A stretch of DNA of 64,000 nt from Streptomyces pactum (GCF_002005225.1 NZ_CP019724.1:5845501-5909500); one strand, 5' to 3'. Numbered from the stretch's first letter, positions 20,242 to 29,078 are shown. The notes: generated by a model not told the origin, from the letters alone. Translations and numbers: made by a program.

Positions 20242-20799
20242 GTAGTCGCCGCCGCAGGTGATGACGCGCAGCTCGGGCCGGCCGGCCGCGCCGTACACCT
20301 TCTCGTCGGGGAAGTCCTTGGCGGCGTACACCTCCACCGCGTCCACGGTGAACACCGCGACCCCGCCGTCGCGCCGGTCGACCTCGATCGTGCCGCCCTT
20401 CTCCAGGGCGCCGAGCCGGTAGAAGACGGCGGGGCCGTCGGCGTTGTCGACGTGCCCGGCGACGATCGCGGTGCCCGTCTCACCGGGGGTGGTGCCGGCC
20501 TCGTACCAGCCGGCCAGGTTCTCCTTCTCGGCGGGCGGCACGTCGAGGCTGCCGGACGGGGTGAGGCCGAGGCCCGTCATCGGGGCGTCCACGCCGATCG
20601 CCGGGATGCGGATGCGGTCCGGCGGGGAGGGCGGCAGCGCGGGTGCGGCGGCGGCCTCGCCGGCCTGCCCGGTGCGGGCCTGGGCGGCGGAGGGCTGCGG
20701 CGGGGCCTCGGTGCGGGTACCGCCGAGCACCAGCCACGCCCCGGAGCACAGGGCGAGCGCGGTGACGGCCGCTATCGCGGTGTTGCCGACCCTGCGCAT
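20179..20799 (-). CDS. Class F sortase
   Basis: 206 residues. N-terminal membrane anchor (residues ~5-27), Pro/Ala-rich linker, then the sortase barrel: RIRIPAIGVDAPM, GHVDN with catalytic His116, and VITCGG with catalytic Cys182, followed by the Gly-rich loop and VVVFAHL. The lack of an N-terminal cytoplasmic extension and the compact barrel match class F. It should attach or process a surface protein at the outer membrane face. The next gene upstream (20919-21446) is the obvious partner although it lacks an LPxTG motif. Confidence 0.9.
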   Translation of the reverse strand: MRRVGNTAIAAVTALALCSGAWLVLGGTRTEAPPQPSAAQARTGQAGEAAAAPALPPSPPDRIRIPAIGVDAPMTGLGLTPSGSLDVPPAEKENLAGWYEAGTTPGETGTAIVAGHVDNADGPAVFYRLGALEKGGTIEVDRRDGGVAVFTVDAVEVYAAKDFPDEKVYGAAGRPELRVITCGGDYSRGTGYQGNVVVFAHLTGGR

Positions 20800-20918
20800 G
20801 ACGTCCCCTCTCCTCGGGTCCCTCGGAAGGCCCCTGCCCCCTCCGGGCCGCGAGGGGCGTCGGACCCGGAGGGGGTGGGGAAGTGCGGTACCGGCTGACG
20901 GGCAGCGGAGGGTGCCCG

Positions 20919-21446
20919 TCAGATCCCGTCGCCTCTCGCCCGGCGATGCAGGAGCCAGGTACCGCCCGCGGCGGCGACGGCCAGAGCCGCCACACCGGCC
21001 GCGGTCTGCACGGGATCGGGGCCAAGAGCGCCGCCGACCCCCGTCTTCACGCTTCCTTTCGGATACACCTGCGCACCGGCCGAGGCGAGCGTGACCACCA
21101 GGTCGCCGGTCACCCGCAGACCGCTCCCGCCGCAGGTCGCGACGATCTCGTACGTCCCCGGCTGCGCGCTCGGCGGCACCTCGAAGCGGCCGGCCGTCCC
21201 GCCCTCGTCCGGCGCCAGCGGGAACGTACCGGCGCCCACGGCGCTGGCGTCGCCCGCGGCCGAACCGCCCTCGCCGCACGCCTCGGTGGTCGCCACGGCC
21301 GGTTCTCCCGGCACGACCGAGGACGGGTAGACCTCCAGGCGACCGGTGGCTGCGGCCTCCCCGGCGTGGGCGGACGCCGGGGAGGCGAGGCCGACGGCCG
21401 CGACGGCGAGCGCGGTACCGGTCAGCAGGCGGGCGGTACGTCGCAT
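20919..21446 (-). CDS. Secreted/membrane protein paired with the sortase
   Basis: 175 residues; ATG with AGGAGC upstream. Signal peptide ends near ASA-HA (about residue 26); an Ig/Cu-resistance-like beta domain follows (RLEVYPSSVVPGEPAVATTE, then TYEIVATCGGSGLRV) with two cysteines that may form a disulfide. The C-terminus has one helix and HRRARGDGI. That tail looks like a sortase-substrate anchor, but no LPxTG or LAxTG is present before the helix. The gene precedes the sortase by 119 bp on the same strand, so the two are probably co-transcribed. Confidence 0.8.
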   Translation of the reverse strand: MRRTARLLTGTALAVAAVGLASPASAHAGEAAATGRLEVYPSSVVPGEPAVATTEACGEGGSAAGDASAVGAGTFPLAPDEGGTAGRFEVPPSAQPGTYEIVATCGGSGLRVTGDLVVTLASAGAQVYPKGSVKTGVGGALGPDPVQTAAGVAALAVAAAGGTWLLHRRARGDGI

Positions 21447-21700
21447 CGGTGCTCCTTCGAGCTCTTCGGTGGCCTCTGCCCTACCGAGGAAAGTCGCACC
21501 GGACGCGCCCCGCTCCCCGAAGATGCGCCGGGATTGGGATGAACGGGTGTCGGCCGCGGCTCCGGCGGGTCCACGCGGGGCGTCGTTTCGGCAGGTCACC
21601 GGCGTGTGGCCGGCGGGTGCCGGAAAAGATCCCGAAGGGCGGGAGGCGAGGGTGTGAACGGGTGACCGGTGCCTCCGGACGGACCCGTCGGCGTCCCGGC

Positions 21701-21728
21701 TTGACCTCGACAAAGGTTGAGGTATCAG
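21701..21728 (+). promoter_or_regulatory. SoxR-like dyad and promoter of FMN reductase
   Basis: ACCTCGAC-AAAG-GTTGAGGT (21704-21723) is an 8-bp dyad with 7 of 8 pairs, close to the CCTCAA...TTGAGG operators of Streptomyces SoxR. It overlaps TTGACC (21701-21706) and a TATCAG -10-like hexamer (21723-21728). The start codon follows 10 bases later. Confidence 0.7.
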
Positions 21729-21737
21729 GCTGGCCGC

Positions 21738-22325
21738 ATGACCACAACGACCGCTCCGCTCCATGTGACCCTGCTCGTCGGCAGCAACCGCCACGGCCGC
21801 TTCGGCCCCGTCGTCGCCGACTGGCTCCTGGACCACCTCCGGGCCCACGACGACCTGGTGCCGGAGGTGGTGGACGTCGCCGGGACCGACCTGCCCACGA
21901 CCTTCGCCCCGACCCCGCGGGCGACCGCGGCACTGGCGGAGATCACCCCCAGCCTGGCGGGCGCCGACGCGTTCGTCGTGCTCACCCCCGAGTACAACCA
22001 CTCGTTCCCGGCGGGCCTGAAGAACGTCATCGACTGGCACTTCACCGAGTGGCGGGCCAAGCCCGTCGGCCTCGTCTCCTACGGCGGTCTGGCCGGCGGC
22101 CTGCGCGCCTCGGAGCACCTGCGCCAGGTCTTCGCCGAGCTGCACGCCGTCACCGTCCGCGACACCGTCTCCTTCCACAACGCGGGCGCCTCGTTCGACG
22201 ACGCGGGCAGGCTCAGGGACCCGTCGGGACCGGACGCGGCGGCGAAGACGATGCTCGACCAACTGGTGTGGTGGGGGCGGGCCCTGCGGGAGGCGAAGGA
22301 GAAGCGGCCCTACGGCGACGGGTGA
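21738..22325 (+). CDS. NADPH-dependent FMN reductase / quinone-reductase-like
   Basis: 195 residues with a flavodoxin fold: LLVGSNRHGRFGPVVADWL gives the FMN-phosphate loop, LTPEYNHSFPAGLKNVIDW the conserved NADPH_dep_FMN_red motif and SYGGLAGG the third flavin loop. The SoxR-like dyad in the promoter suggests induction by redox-cycling compounds; a FMN reductase of this type belongs to the SoxR regulon of S. coelicolor (from memory). It is monocistronic with a very strong hairpin after it. Confidence 0.92.
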   Translation: MTTTTAPLHVTLLVGSNRHGRFGPVVADWLLDHLRAHDDLVPEVVDVAGTDLPTTFAPTPRATAALAEITPSLAGADAFVVLTPEYNHSFPAGLKNVIDWHFTEWRAKPVGLVSYGGLAGGLRASEHLRQVFAELHAVTVRDTVSFHNAGASFDDAGRLRDPSGPDAAAKTMLDQLVWWGRALREAKEKRPYGDG

Positions 22326-22349
22326 CCGCGGGGCCGTCGGCCCCACGCG

Positions 22350-22384
22350 ACGGCCGCCCCGGTGAGCTTCACCGGGGCGGCCGT
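22350..22384. terminator. 16-bp perfect hairpin terminator
   Basis: ACGGCCGCCCCGGTGA (22350-22365) and TCACCGGGGCGGCCGT (22369-22384) form a perfect stem with a 3-nt loop. It has no T-run, as is common in Streptomyces. It starts 24 bp after the FMN reductase stop and could serve both this gene and the convergent protease gene. Confidence 0.8.
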
Positions 22385-22484
22385 GCTGGGCCTGCGTGCC
22401 GGGCCTGTAGGACAGGCCTGCGGATGGGACCTGCGGGACAGGCGTGGGGTGTGCGGGCCGGTCCTGCGGGCCGGGCCCGCAGGC
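22385..22484. repeat. Cluster of short GC-rich palindromes
   Basis: CCTGCGGG and GGCCTGC words recur here and form further dyads: GCCTGT-AGG-ACAGGC (22403-22417) and CCTGCGGGCC-G-GGCCCGCAGG (22463-22483). With the adjacent terminator it makes a hairpin-dense barrier between two convergent genes. Confidence 0.55.
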
Positions 22485-22527
22485 GGGGGCTGGCGGCCGG
22501 GGCTCCGCCCGGGGAGCCGCGCCCAGC

Positions 22528-24174
22528 TCAGCCCACGTTCACCGCGCTCCACGCCGCGCCCACCGCGGCGTGCTCCGGGCTGTCGGCGCCGTACAGGTCC
22601 TCGGCCGCGCCCAGGGTGGCCGTGCGGGCGCCCGCGTAGTCGGTGGACGAGGTCATGTAGACCGTCAGCGCCCGGTACCAGATGTCGCCGAGCTTGTCCC
22701 GGCCGATCCCGGAGACGGTGGACCCGTCGCAGGTGGGGGAGTCGTAGTTCACGCCGCCCACGCTCTTCGCACCGCTGCCCTCGGCCAGCAGGTAGGCGAA
22801 GTGGTTGGCGACCCCGGAGGAGTAGTGGACGTCGAGGTCGCCCACCGACGTGCTCCAGCAGTCGGCCGAACTGCCGTCCCTGCTCGGCCTGTCCAGGTAG
22901 CGCAGGGCGTCGCGTCCGAAGCCGTCCCGGACGACCTTCTCGCCGATCAGGTAGTCCCCGGCGTCGGCGGTGTTGCCCGCGTGCCACTCCACCAGCGTGC
23001 CGAAGATGTCGGAGGTCGCCTCGTTCAGGCCGCCGGACTCGCCCGAGTACGTCAGTGCCGCAGTCGACGACGTCACGCCGTGCGACATCTCGTGCCCGGC
23101 GACGTCCAGCGAGACCAGCGGTCCGAAGGTCGTCCCGTCACCGTCGCCGTACGTCATGCAGAAACAACTGTCGTCCCAGAAGGCGTTGTTGTACGCGGCG
23201 CCGTAGTGCACGCGGTTGTACGAGCCCTTGCCGTCGCCCGCGATGCCGCTGCGCCCGTGGACGTCCTCGTAGTAGTCCCAGGTGACGTCCGTGCCGTACT
23301 GCGCGTCCACCGCGGCCGAGGCGCGGTCGGCCGCGGTCCCCGTGCCCCAGTGGTTGTCGGCGTCGGTGAACACCGTCGAGGGCGCCCGGACCGGGCAGAT
23401 GCCGAGGAAGCACAGGTCGGTCCGGTTCCCGGCGTCGCCGGTGTACGTGTCGCCGCGCGTCGGATCCTTGAGCTGGTACGACGCACCCGACCGCGTCGTC
23501 TCCAGCGGCACCGTGCCGCCGTACAGCGACTCGCCGTCGCCCGCCGCGCTCTCGATCGAGTCCCAGGCGTCGATCCGGGCGCCCGTGCGCGCGTCGGTCA
23601 GCACCGTGCGGGCGACCGGGTTGCCGGCGGAGTCCAGCGCCGCCGCGTTCGTGCGCCAGGCCAGTTTCGGGGCGCCGTGCAGGGCGTCGACCACCAGCTC
23701 GGGCTTGGCGGTGAGCTTCTTCAGGAGCTCGCCCGGGTTGGCGGCGCGCAGCGCGTTCGCGGCCAGGTCGGCGGCCTCGGGGGCGGGCAGCTTCGGGGCG
23801 ACGGAGGGGACGGAGAGGGTGGCGCTCGTCGCGCGGTTCGCGCCGCGGTAGTCGCCGTCGGGGTCGAGGTGGACGACGAAGTCGCCGCCCAGGACGGGGA
23901 GTCCGCGGTAGGTGCGGTCGTAGCGGACGTGCTGGGTGCCGTCCTCGTCGACGACGACGTCGCGGACCTCCGTGTCCTGAGCCGCGGTCAGGCCCAGATC
24001 GGCGGCGTGGCCCACGAGGGCCGTCGCCGCGTTGTCGACGGCGGCGGCGGGGCTCGGCCGGCCGGCCGCCCGGGCGCCGGGGACGAGGGCGGCCGTCAGG
24101 AGGGCGGCGGTGACGGCGGCGATGCCGGCCGTGGCGAGACGGGAATGTCGGACGTGCCGTATTCGGCGGCTCAT
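22528..24174 (-). CDS. Secreted neutral metalloprotease, M4 (thermolysin) family
   Basis: 548 residues; ATG with AAGGAG upstream. A Tat/Sec-like signal peptide (RRIRHVRHSRLATAG start, ending near ARA-AG at 36) is followed by FTP/PepSY propeptide domains up to about residue 200 and the catalytic domain. Zinc site: HEMSH (His361, Glu362, His365) and the third-ligand helix GGLNEATSDIFG. The later DLDVHYSSGVANHFAYLL holds the thermolysin active-site His region. Paired cysteines (CFLGIC, CFC) suggest disulfides. Role: extracellular protein degradation. Confidence 0.95.
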   Translation of the reverse strand: MSRRIRHVRHSRLATAGIAAVTAALLTAALVPGARAAGRPSPAAAVDNAATALVGHAADLGLTAAQDTEVRDVVVDEDGTQHVRYDRTYRGLPVLGGDFVVHLDPDGDYRGANRATSATLSVPSVAPKLPAPEAADLAANALRAANPGELLKKLTAKPELVVDALHGAPKLAWRTNAAALDSAGNPVARTVLTDARTGARIDAWDSIESAAGDGESLYGGTVPLETTRSGASYQLKDPTRGDTYTGDAGNRTDLCFLGICPVRAPSTVFTDADNHWGTGTAADRASAAVDAQYGTDVTWDYYEDVHGRSGIAGDGKGSYNRVHYGAAYNNAFWDDSCFCMTYGDGDGTTFGPLVSLDVAGHEMSHGVTSSTAALTYSGESGGLNEATSDIFGTLVEWHAGNTADAGDYLIGEKVVRDGFGRDALRYLDRPSRDGSSADCWSTSVGDLDVHYSSGVANHFAYLLAEGSGAKSVGGVNYDSPTCDGSTVSGIGRDKLGDIWYRALTVYMTSSTDYAGARTATLGAAEDLYGADSPEHAAVGAAWSAVNVG

Positions 24175-24338
24175 CGAACTCCTTGGGGGGAGGAGCGCTT
24201 CGGGGCGCGTGGGGGAGCGTGGGGGGCGTGGGGGGAGGGGGCGCTGATGTCGACTCAGGTCTAAGGGAGCCGGACATGTCATGTCCATAGCCCTCCCGTG
24301 AAGATCGGGAAAGGCATGAGGGGAGAGAATGACCCTTC

Positions 24339-24770
24339 GTGGAAACCGCGCGACTCCCCTTCTTCGTCTACGGCACGCTCCGCCCCGGCGGCCCCAACCA
24401 CGACCTCTTCCTGCGCGGACGCACCCGTGCCGAGGAACCGGCCCGCCTGCACGGCGCCGTGCTCTACGCCGGTCCCGGCTATCCGTACGCCGTGGAGGAG
24501 CCGGCGGGCGCGGTCGGCGCGGTGGTCGGCGGGGTACTCGTCACCGCCCGGCCGGAGTCGTACGACGAACTGCTCGCCGCCCTCGACCGGCTGGAGGTGT
24601 ACGTGCCGGGCGACCCGCGCAACCTGTACGTCCGCATGGCCAGGACGGTGGTACGGGCCGCGGACGGGAGGCCCGTGCGCGCCTGGGTGTACGTCGCCGC
24701 CCCGGCCGTCGCCGCACGGCTGCGGGCCGGGGGCACGCCGATCGAGGGCGGCACCTGGCCCCTGCGGTGA
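24339..24770 (+). CDS. Gamma-glutamylcyclotransferase-like (GGCT/AIG2) protein
   Basis: 143 residues from the GTG at 24339, with GGGGAGAG about 12 bases before it. FFVYGTLRPGGPNHDLF carries the YGTL substrate loop, and YDELLAALDRLEVY the catalytic-type acidic residue region. The family cleaves gamma-glutamyl-amines or dipeptides to 5-oxoproline; the exact substrate here is unknown. Confidence 0.88.
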   Translation: METARLPFFVYGTLRPGGPNHDLFLRGRTRAEEPARLHGAVLYAGPGYPYAVEEPAGAVGAVVGGVLVTARPESYDELLAALDRLEVYVPGDPRNLYVRMARTVVRAADGRPVRAWVYVAAPAVAARLRAGGTPIEGGTWPLR

Positions 24771-24805
24771 CCGTCCACGGCGTCAGCGCAACCGCGCGGT
24801 GACCG

Positions 24806-27241
24806 CTACGGCGTGACCGACTCCGTCACCGTTTCGCTCCCCACGTCCGTCACCGCTTCCACCCGGACCGCGCACACCTTGAACTCGGGCATCCGCGAGG
24901 TCGGGTCCAGCGCCGGGTTGGTCAGGGTGTTGGCGCGCCCCTCGCCCGGCCAGTGGAAGGGCATGAACACGGTGTCGGGCCGGATGCCGGTGGTGATGCG
25001 GGCCGGCGCGACCGCCCGCCCGCGCCGCGAGACGACCGCCACCGGATCGCCCTCGGCCGCCCCGAGCCGCGCCGCCAGCCGCGGGTGCAGCTCCACGAAG
25101 GGGCCCGGCGCGGCGGCGTTCAGCTCCTCCACGCGCCGGGTCTGCGCGCCCGACTGGTACTGCGCCACGACCCGCCCGGTGGTCAGCAGCACCGGGTACT
25201 CGTCGTCCGGCTCCTCGGCGCTCGGACGGTGCGAGACGGGCACGAACCGGGCCCTGCCGTCGTCGGTGGCGAAGCGGTCGAGGAAGAGGCGCGGGGTGCC
25301 CGGATGCCGGTGTCCCCGCGCCCGCGCGGGCCCGTCGGTGCCGGTGGTTTCCTCGGCCCTGGTGGTTTCGTCGGCCCTGGTGGTTTCGTCGGTGCCGGTG
25401 GTTTCCTCTGCCCGCGCGGCCCCGTCGCGGCCGGTGGCTTCCTCGGCCCTGGTGGCCTCGTCGGCACCGGTCGTTTCCTCAGCCCCGGTGGTCTCGTCGA
25501 CCCTGGTGGCTTCGTCAATGCCGGTGGTTTCGTCGGCACCGGTGGATTCCTCACCCCCGGTGGTCTCGTCGATGCCGGTGATCTCGTCGGCCCTGGTGGT
25601 CCCGTCGGTGCCGGTGGCCTCGTTCGTCCCGTCCGGTGCCGGGCACGGCCAGAACACGCCGTTCTCCTCCGCCAGCCGCCGGTAGTCGATCCCCGAGTAG
25701 TCCGCGGGCCCGCCCGCGCTCGCCCGGCGCAGCTCCTCGAAGACCTCCTCGGGGTCGGTCGGGAAACCCTTCTCCACGCCGAGCCGGCCGGCCAGTTCGT
25801 GCAGTACCTCCAGGTCGCCGCGGACCCCGTCCGGCGGGCTGATCGCGCGCCGCCGCAGCAGCACCCGCCCCTCCAGGCTGGTCGTGGTCCCGGTCTCCTC
25901 CGCCCACTGCGTCACCGGCAGCACCACGTCCGCCAGCGCCGCCGTCTCGGAGAGCACCACGTCGCACACGGCCAGGAAGTCCAGCGACCGCAGCCGCCCC
26001 TCGATGTGTGCCGCGCGCGGCGCCGACACCACCGGGTTGGACCCCATCACCAGCAGCGACCTGATGTCCGTCCCCAGCGCGTCCAGCAGCTCGTACGCAC
26101 TGCGTCCCGGCCCCGGCAGCGAGTCGGGGTCCACCCCCCACACCTCGGCCACGTGCCGCCGCGCCGCCGGATCGGTCAGCTTCCGGTAGCCCGGCAACTG
26201 GTCGGCCTTCTGCCCGTGTTCACGCCCGCCCTGCCCGTTGCCCTGCCCGGTCAGGCAGCCGTACCCCGACAGGGGCCGCCCGGCCCGCCCGGTCGCCAGG
26301 CACAGGTTGATCCACGCGCCCACCGTGTCCGTGCCCTTGGCCTGCTGCTCGGGCCCGCGCGCGGTCAGCACCATCGCGGCCTCGGGCGCGCAGAACAGCC
26401 GTACCGCCTCCCGCAGCTCGGGAACGGACACCCCGGTGATCCGCTCCACGTACTCCGGCCAGTGCGCCATCGCCGCCGCCCGCGCGTCCTCCCAGCCGGC
26501 CGTGCGCTCCTCGACGTACCGCTCGTCGACCCGCCCCTGAGCGACGACCAGGTGCAGCATGCCGAGCGCGAGGGCCAGATCGGTGCCCGGCCGGGGCGCC
26601 AGGTGCAGGTCGGCCTGCTCGGCGGTCCTCGTCCGGCGCGGGTCGACGACGATCAGCGTGCCGCCGTTCTCGCGCAGCTCGGCGAAGTACCGCAGGGACG
26701 GCGGCATCGTCTCCGCCGGGTTGGACCCGACGAGGATCACGCACCCGGTCTTCGGGATGTCCTCCAGCGGAAACGGCAGCCCCCGGTCGAGACCGAACGC
26801 CTTCGTGCCGGCCGCCGCCGCCGACGACATGCAGAACCGCCCGTTGTAGTCGATCTGCGAGGTGCCCAGCGCCACCCGGGCGAACTTCCCCAGCGTGTAG
26901 GCCTTCTCGTTGGTCAGCCCGCCCCCGCCGAACACCCCGAGCGCGTCCGCGCCGTGCTCCTCCCGGGTGCGGGCCAGGTTCCCGGCGATCCGGTCCAGCG
27001 CCTCCTCCCAGGTGGCCGGCGTCAGCTCCCCGTCGCGGGACCGCACCAAGGGGGAGGTGAGCCGCACCCGGGACGACAGCAGGGCCGGCGCCGTACGCCC
27101 CTTTCCGCACAGCGCGCCCCGGTTCACCGGGAAGTCCGCGCGCTCGGTCACCTCGACGGTCCCGTCGGCGGCGGGCGTCAGGTTCATCCCGCACTGCAGG
27201 GCGCAGTACGGGCAGTGCGTGGGCGTGGCGGTGTTCTGCAT
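24806..27241 (-). CDS. narB: Assimilatory nitrate reductase, molybdopterin subunit
   Basis: 811 residues. N-terminal [4Fe-4S] site: Cys10, Cys13, Cys17 and Cys45 (HCPYCALQC then ALCGKGR). The molybdopterin-binding core follows (NGRFCMSSAAAAGTKAFG, GSNPAETMPP, GCLTGQGNGQGGREHGQKAD) and a C-terminal dinucleotide-binding domain (VLLTTGRVVAQYQSGAQTRR ... FMPFHWPGEGRANTLTNPA). It reduces nitrate to nitrite in the cytoplasm, feeding NirBD. Odd feature: about 100 residues (roughly 537-638) of hexapeptide repeats, rich in Thr, Gly, Asp and Glu, separate the catalytic core from the C-terminal domain. Homologues lack such an array as far as I know. Also called nasA. Confidence 0.93.
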   Translation of the reverse strand: MQNTATPTHCPYCALQCGMNLTPAADGTVEVTERADFPVNRGALCGKGRTAPALLSSRVRLTSPLVRSRDGELTPATWEEALDRIAGNLARTREEHGADALGVFGGGGLTNEKAYTLGKFARVALGTSQIDYNGRFCMSSAAAAGTKAFGLDRGLPFPLEDIPKTGCVILVGSNPAETMPPSLRYFAELRENGGTLIVVDPRRTRTAEQADLHLAPRPGTDLALALGMLHLVVAQGRVDERYVEERTAGWEDARAAAMAHWPEYVERITGVSVPELREAVRLFCAPEAAMVLTARGPEQQAKGTDTVGAWINLCLATGRAGRPLSGYGCLTGQGNGQGGREHGQKADQLPGYRKLTDPAARRHVAEVWGVDPDSLPGPGRSAYELLDALGTDIRSLLVMGSNPVVSAPRAAHIEGRLRSLDFLAVCDVVLSETAALADVVLPVTQWAEETGTTTSLEGRVLLRRRAISPPDGVRGDLEVLHELAGRLGVEKGFPTDPEEVFEELRRASAGGPADYSGIDYRRLAEENGVFWPCPAPDGTNEATGTDGTTRADEITGIDETTGGEESTGADETTGIDEATRVDETTGAEETTGADEATRAEEATGRDGAARAEETTGTDETTRADETTRAEETTGTDGPARARGHRHPGTPRLFLDRFATDDGRARFVPVSHRPSAEEPDDEYPVLLTTGRVVAQYQSGAQTRRVEELNAAAPGPFVELHPRLAARLGAAEGDPVAVVSRRGRAVAPARITTGIRPDTVFMPFHWPGEGRANTLTNPALDPTSRMPEFKVCAVRVEAVTDVGSETVTESVTP
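25332..25632 (-). repeat. 18-bp in-frame minisatellite inside nitrate reductase
   Basis: About 16-17 imperfect 18-bp units, each encoding a hexapeptide of the form T-[GR]-x-[DE]-E-[TA] (for example TGADET, TGIDEA, TRVDET, TRAEEA). The reading frame stays open because 18 is a multiple of three. It marks a junction between two enzyme domains. Confidence 0.92.
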
Positions 27242-27263
27242 GCCGCCCAGCGTGCGTCGCCCG

Positions 27264-27309
27264 TGTTACGCGACCGGGCGGCGCTCTGTTACGCCGCCGG
27301 GACGGCGAC
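27264..27309 (-). promoter_or_regulatory. Repeated TGTTACGC motif upstream of nitrate reductase
   Basis: TGTTACGC occurs at 27264 and 27287, 23 bp apart, in the 109-bp gap just upstream of the nitrate reductase start. Each contains GTAAC on the minus strand, a GlnR-like half-site, but intervening half-sites are poor and spacing is one base over two 11-bp steps. A nitrogen-control site is possible. Confidence 0.4.
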
Positions 27310-27350
27310 CTCCCCGTCGGCCTGCGGCCACGGTGAGGGCGCGCCACGGC

Positions 27351-28043
27351 TCATCGCTCACCGGCCAGGTCCAGGGCTCGCGCCACCCCCGGCTCCCTCG
27401 GCCCGAGGAACGTGGGGTCCGGCTCGAAGACCGCGTCCAGCGCCGCCTTCCCCGCCGCGAGGATCTCCCGGGCGCCCCCGTAGTACCAGGTCACGTCGTG
27501 TACGTCGTCGACCCCGACGCCGTAGGACGCCACCCCGGCCTCCTGGCACAGCGCCACCGCGCGCCGGATGTGGAAGCCCTGGCTGATCAGGACCGCCCGG
27601 TCCACGCCGAAGATCTTCTTCGCCCGGACGCAGGAGTCCCAGGTGTCGAAGCCCGCGTAGTCGCTGACGATCCGCCCGTCGGGCACCCCGTGCCGGACCA
27701 GGTACGCGCGCATGGCGTCCGGTTCGTCGTACTCCTCGCGGCTGTTGTCGCCGGTGACCAGGACCACCTCGATCCGGCCCGTCCGGTACAGCTCGGCCGC
27801 CGTGTCCAGGCGGTGCGCGAGGTACGGCGACGGCTCGCCCTCCCACAGCCCGGCGCCGAAGACGACGGCGACCTCGGTGCGGGGCACGTCGGCCGTGGTG
27901 CGCAGCCGGCCGTCGGTCACCACGTGTGTCCACGTGGCCGGCAGCAGCGCCAGCACGCACCCCGCCATCACCGCCCGGATCAGCCGCCGCCGCCCCGCAC
28001 GGGTGCGCGGCAGGCGCGGTCTGCCAGGTCTCCAGCGGCGCAT
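27351..28043 (-). CDS. SanA/YdcF-like DUF218 membrane protein
   Basis: 230 residues; ATG with GGGGAGGGG upstream. One N-terminal membrane helix (about residues 22-40) and an extracytoplasmic DUF218 domain: [38 protein letters not shown], and [20 protein letters not shown]. This matches SanA-type proteins linked in enterobacteria to envelope integrity and vancomycin tolerance; the biochemical role is unknown. Confidence 0.88.
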   Translation of the reverse strand: MRRWRPGRPRLPRTRAGRRRLIRAVMAGCVLALLPATWTHVVTDGRLRTTADVPRTEVAVVFGAGLWEGEPSPYLAHRLDTAAELYRTGRIEVVLVTGDNSREEYDEPDAMRAYLVRHGVPDGRIVSDYAGFDTWDSCVRAKKIFGVDRAVLISQGFHIRRAVALCQEAGVASYGVGVDDVHDVTWYYGGAREILAAGKAALDAVFEPDPTFLGPREPGVARALDLAGER

Positions 28044-28208
28044 CGGTCGGTCCCCTCCCCGGTCGTCTCCCGGTCTGTAGTGACGTACCGGAGCGCCGTC
28101 CGGTTCGCCGCCCGCTCACACGGCGGGCCCGGCGGTCTGTGAACCGACGGAAAATCCCTGTGACACCCACGCAACGGGGAGGCAACGTCCCGCCTCCACC
28201 ATCGGTGC

Positions 28209-29078
28209 ATGACGGTGATGACAGTGACGAGTGGAACGAGCGGGCCGCACGCGGCCACCCCCGACGGCGCCCCCGCCCTGGTCGTCGTCGCCCACGGCAG
28301 CCGCGACCCGCGCGCGCTGAGCACCGTACGCGCCCTCCTCGACCAGGTCCGCGCCCTGCGCCCCGCCCTGCCGGTGCACCTCGGGCACATCGAGCTGAAC
28401 GAGCCCCCGCTGCCCGACACGCTCGCCGCCCTGGGAGACGGGCGGGCCGTCCTGGTCCCGCTCCTGCTCAGTCGCGGCCACCACGTCAAGCGGGACATCC
28501 CCGAGACGGCCGCGGCCTCGCCGGCCCGCACCCGCGTCGCCGCCCCCCTCGGCCCGCACCCCCTGCTCGTCGACGCCCTGCACGACCGCCTCACCGAGGC
28601 CGGCTGGCCCACCCGCGCCCCCCGAGGCGGCGCCGTCGTCCTCGCCTCCGCGGGCTCCCGCGATCCGGACTCCAAGGCCGACACGGCCCGCGCCGCCACC
28701 CTGCTGGCCGACCGCCTCGGCGTCCCGGTCGTACCCGCTTACGCCTCGGCGGCGGCCCCCACGGTCCCGGAGGCGGTGCGCGCGCTGACCGCCCGGGGCC
28801 ATCGCCGGGTGGCCGTCGCCTCGTACTTCACGGCCCCGGGCCGCTTCGCGACGGAGTGCGCGGCAGCGGCCCCGTGGATCGCCGCCCTCCCCCTGGGCAC
28901 CCACCCGGCGATGGCCCGCCTGCTCCTGCACCGCTACGACCGGGCATGGACGACCGGCGGGGAGGACCACGTTCCCGAAGGGGCGCGGGAGGCATCGGCG
29001 TGCGGCTCCGCCGCGCTTGCGCGAGCGGCCACGACGTACCCCGCACTCGCCCGGCAACCGCACCCGGCACCCGCGTAG
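28209..29078 (+). CDS. CbiX/SirB-like sirohydrochlorin chelatase
   Basis: 289 residues. Two related half-domains: [14 protein letters not shown] with the metal-binding His in the N-half, and [16 protein letters not shown] in the C-half, where that His is replaced. [12 protein letters not shown] supplies a second His. Such proteins insert iron (or cobalt) into sirohydrochlorin. Siroheme is the prosthetic group of NirB, so its place near nar and nir genes fits nitrite assimilation. Another ATG nine bases downstream is possible. Confidence 0.88.
   Translation: MTVMTVTSGTSGPHAATPDGAPALVVVAHGSRDPRALSTVRALLDQVRALRPALPVHLGHIELNEPPLPDTLAALGDGRAVLVPLLLSRGHHVKRDIPETAAASPARTRVAAPLGPHPLLVDALHDRLTEAGWPTRAPRGGAVVLASAGSRDPDSKADTARAATLLADRLGVPVVPAYASAAAPTVPEAVRALTARGHRRVAVASYFTAPGRFATECAAAAPWIAALPLGTHPAMARLLLHRYDRAWTTGGEDHVPEGAREASACGSAALARAATTYPALARQPHPAPA

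Noticed and set aside
20179..21279. Longer sortase product starting upstream of 20799
   Set aside because: The extension is Arg/Gly-rich and runs into the coding region of the upstream secreted protein; the ATG at 20799 gives a proper membrane anchor.
25332..25632. CRISPR array at the regular repeats in nitrate reductase (also considered for 44489-44653)
   Set aside because: Units are directly adjacent with no unique spacers, lie in coding sequence and have no cas genes nearby.
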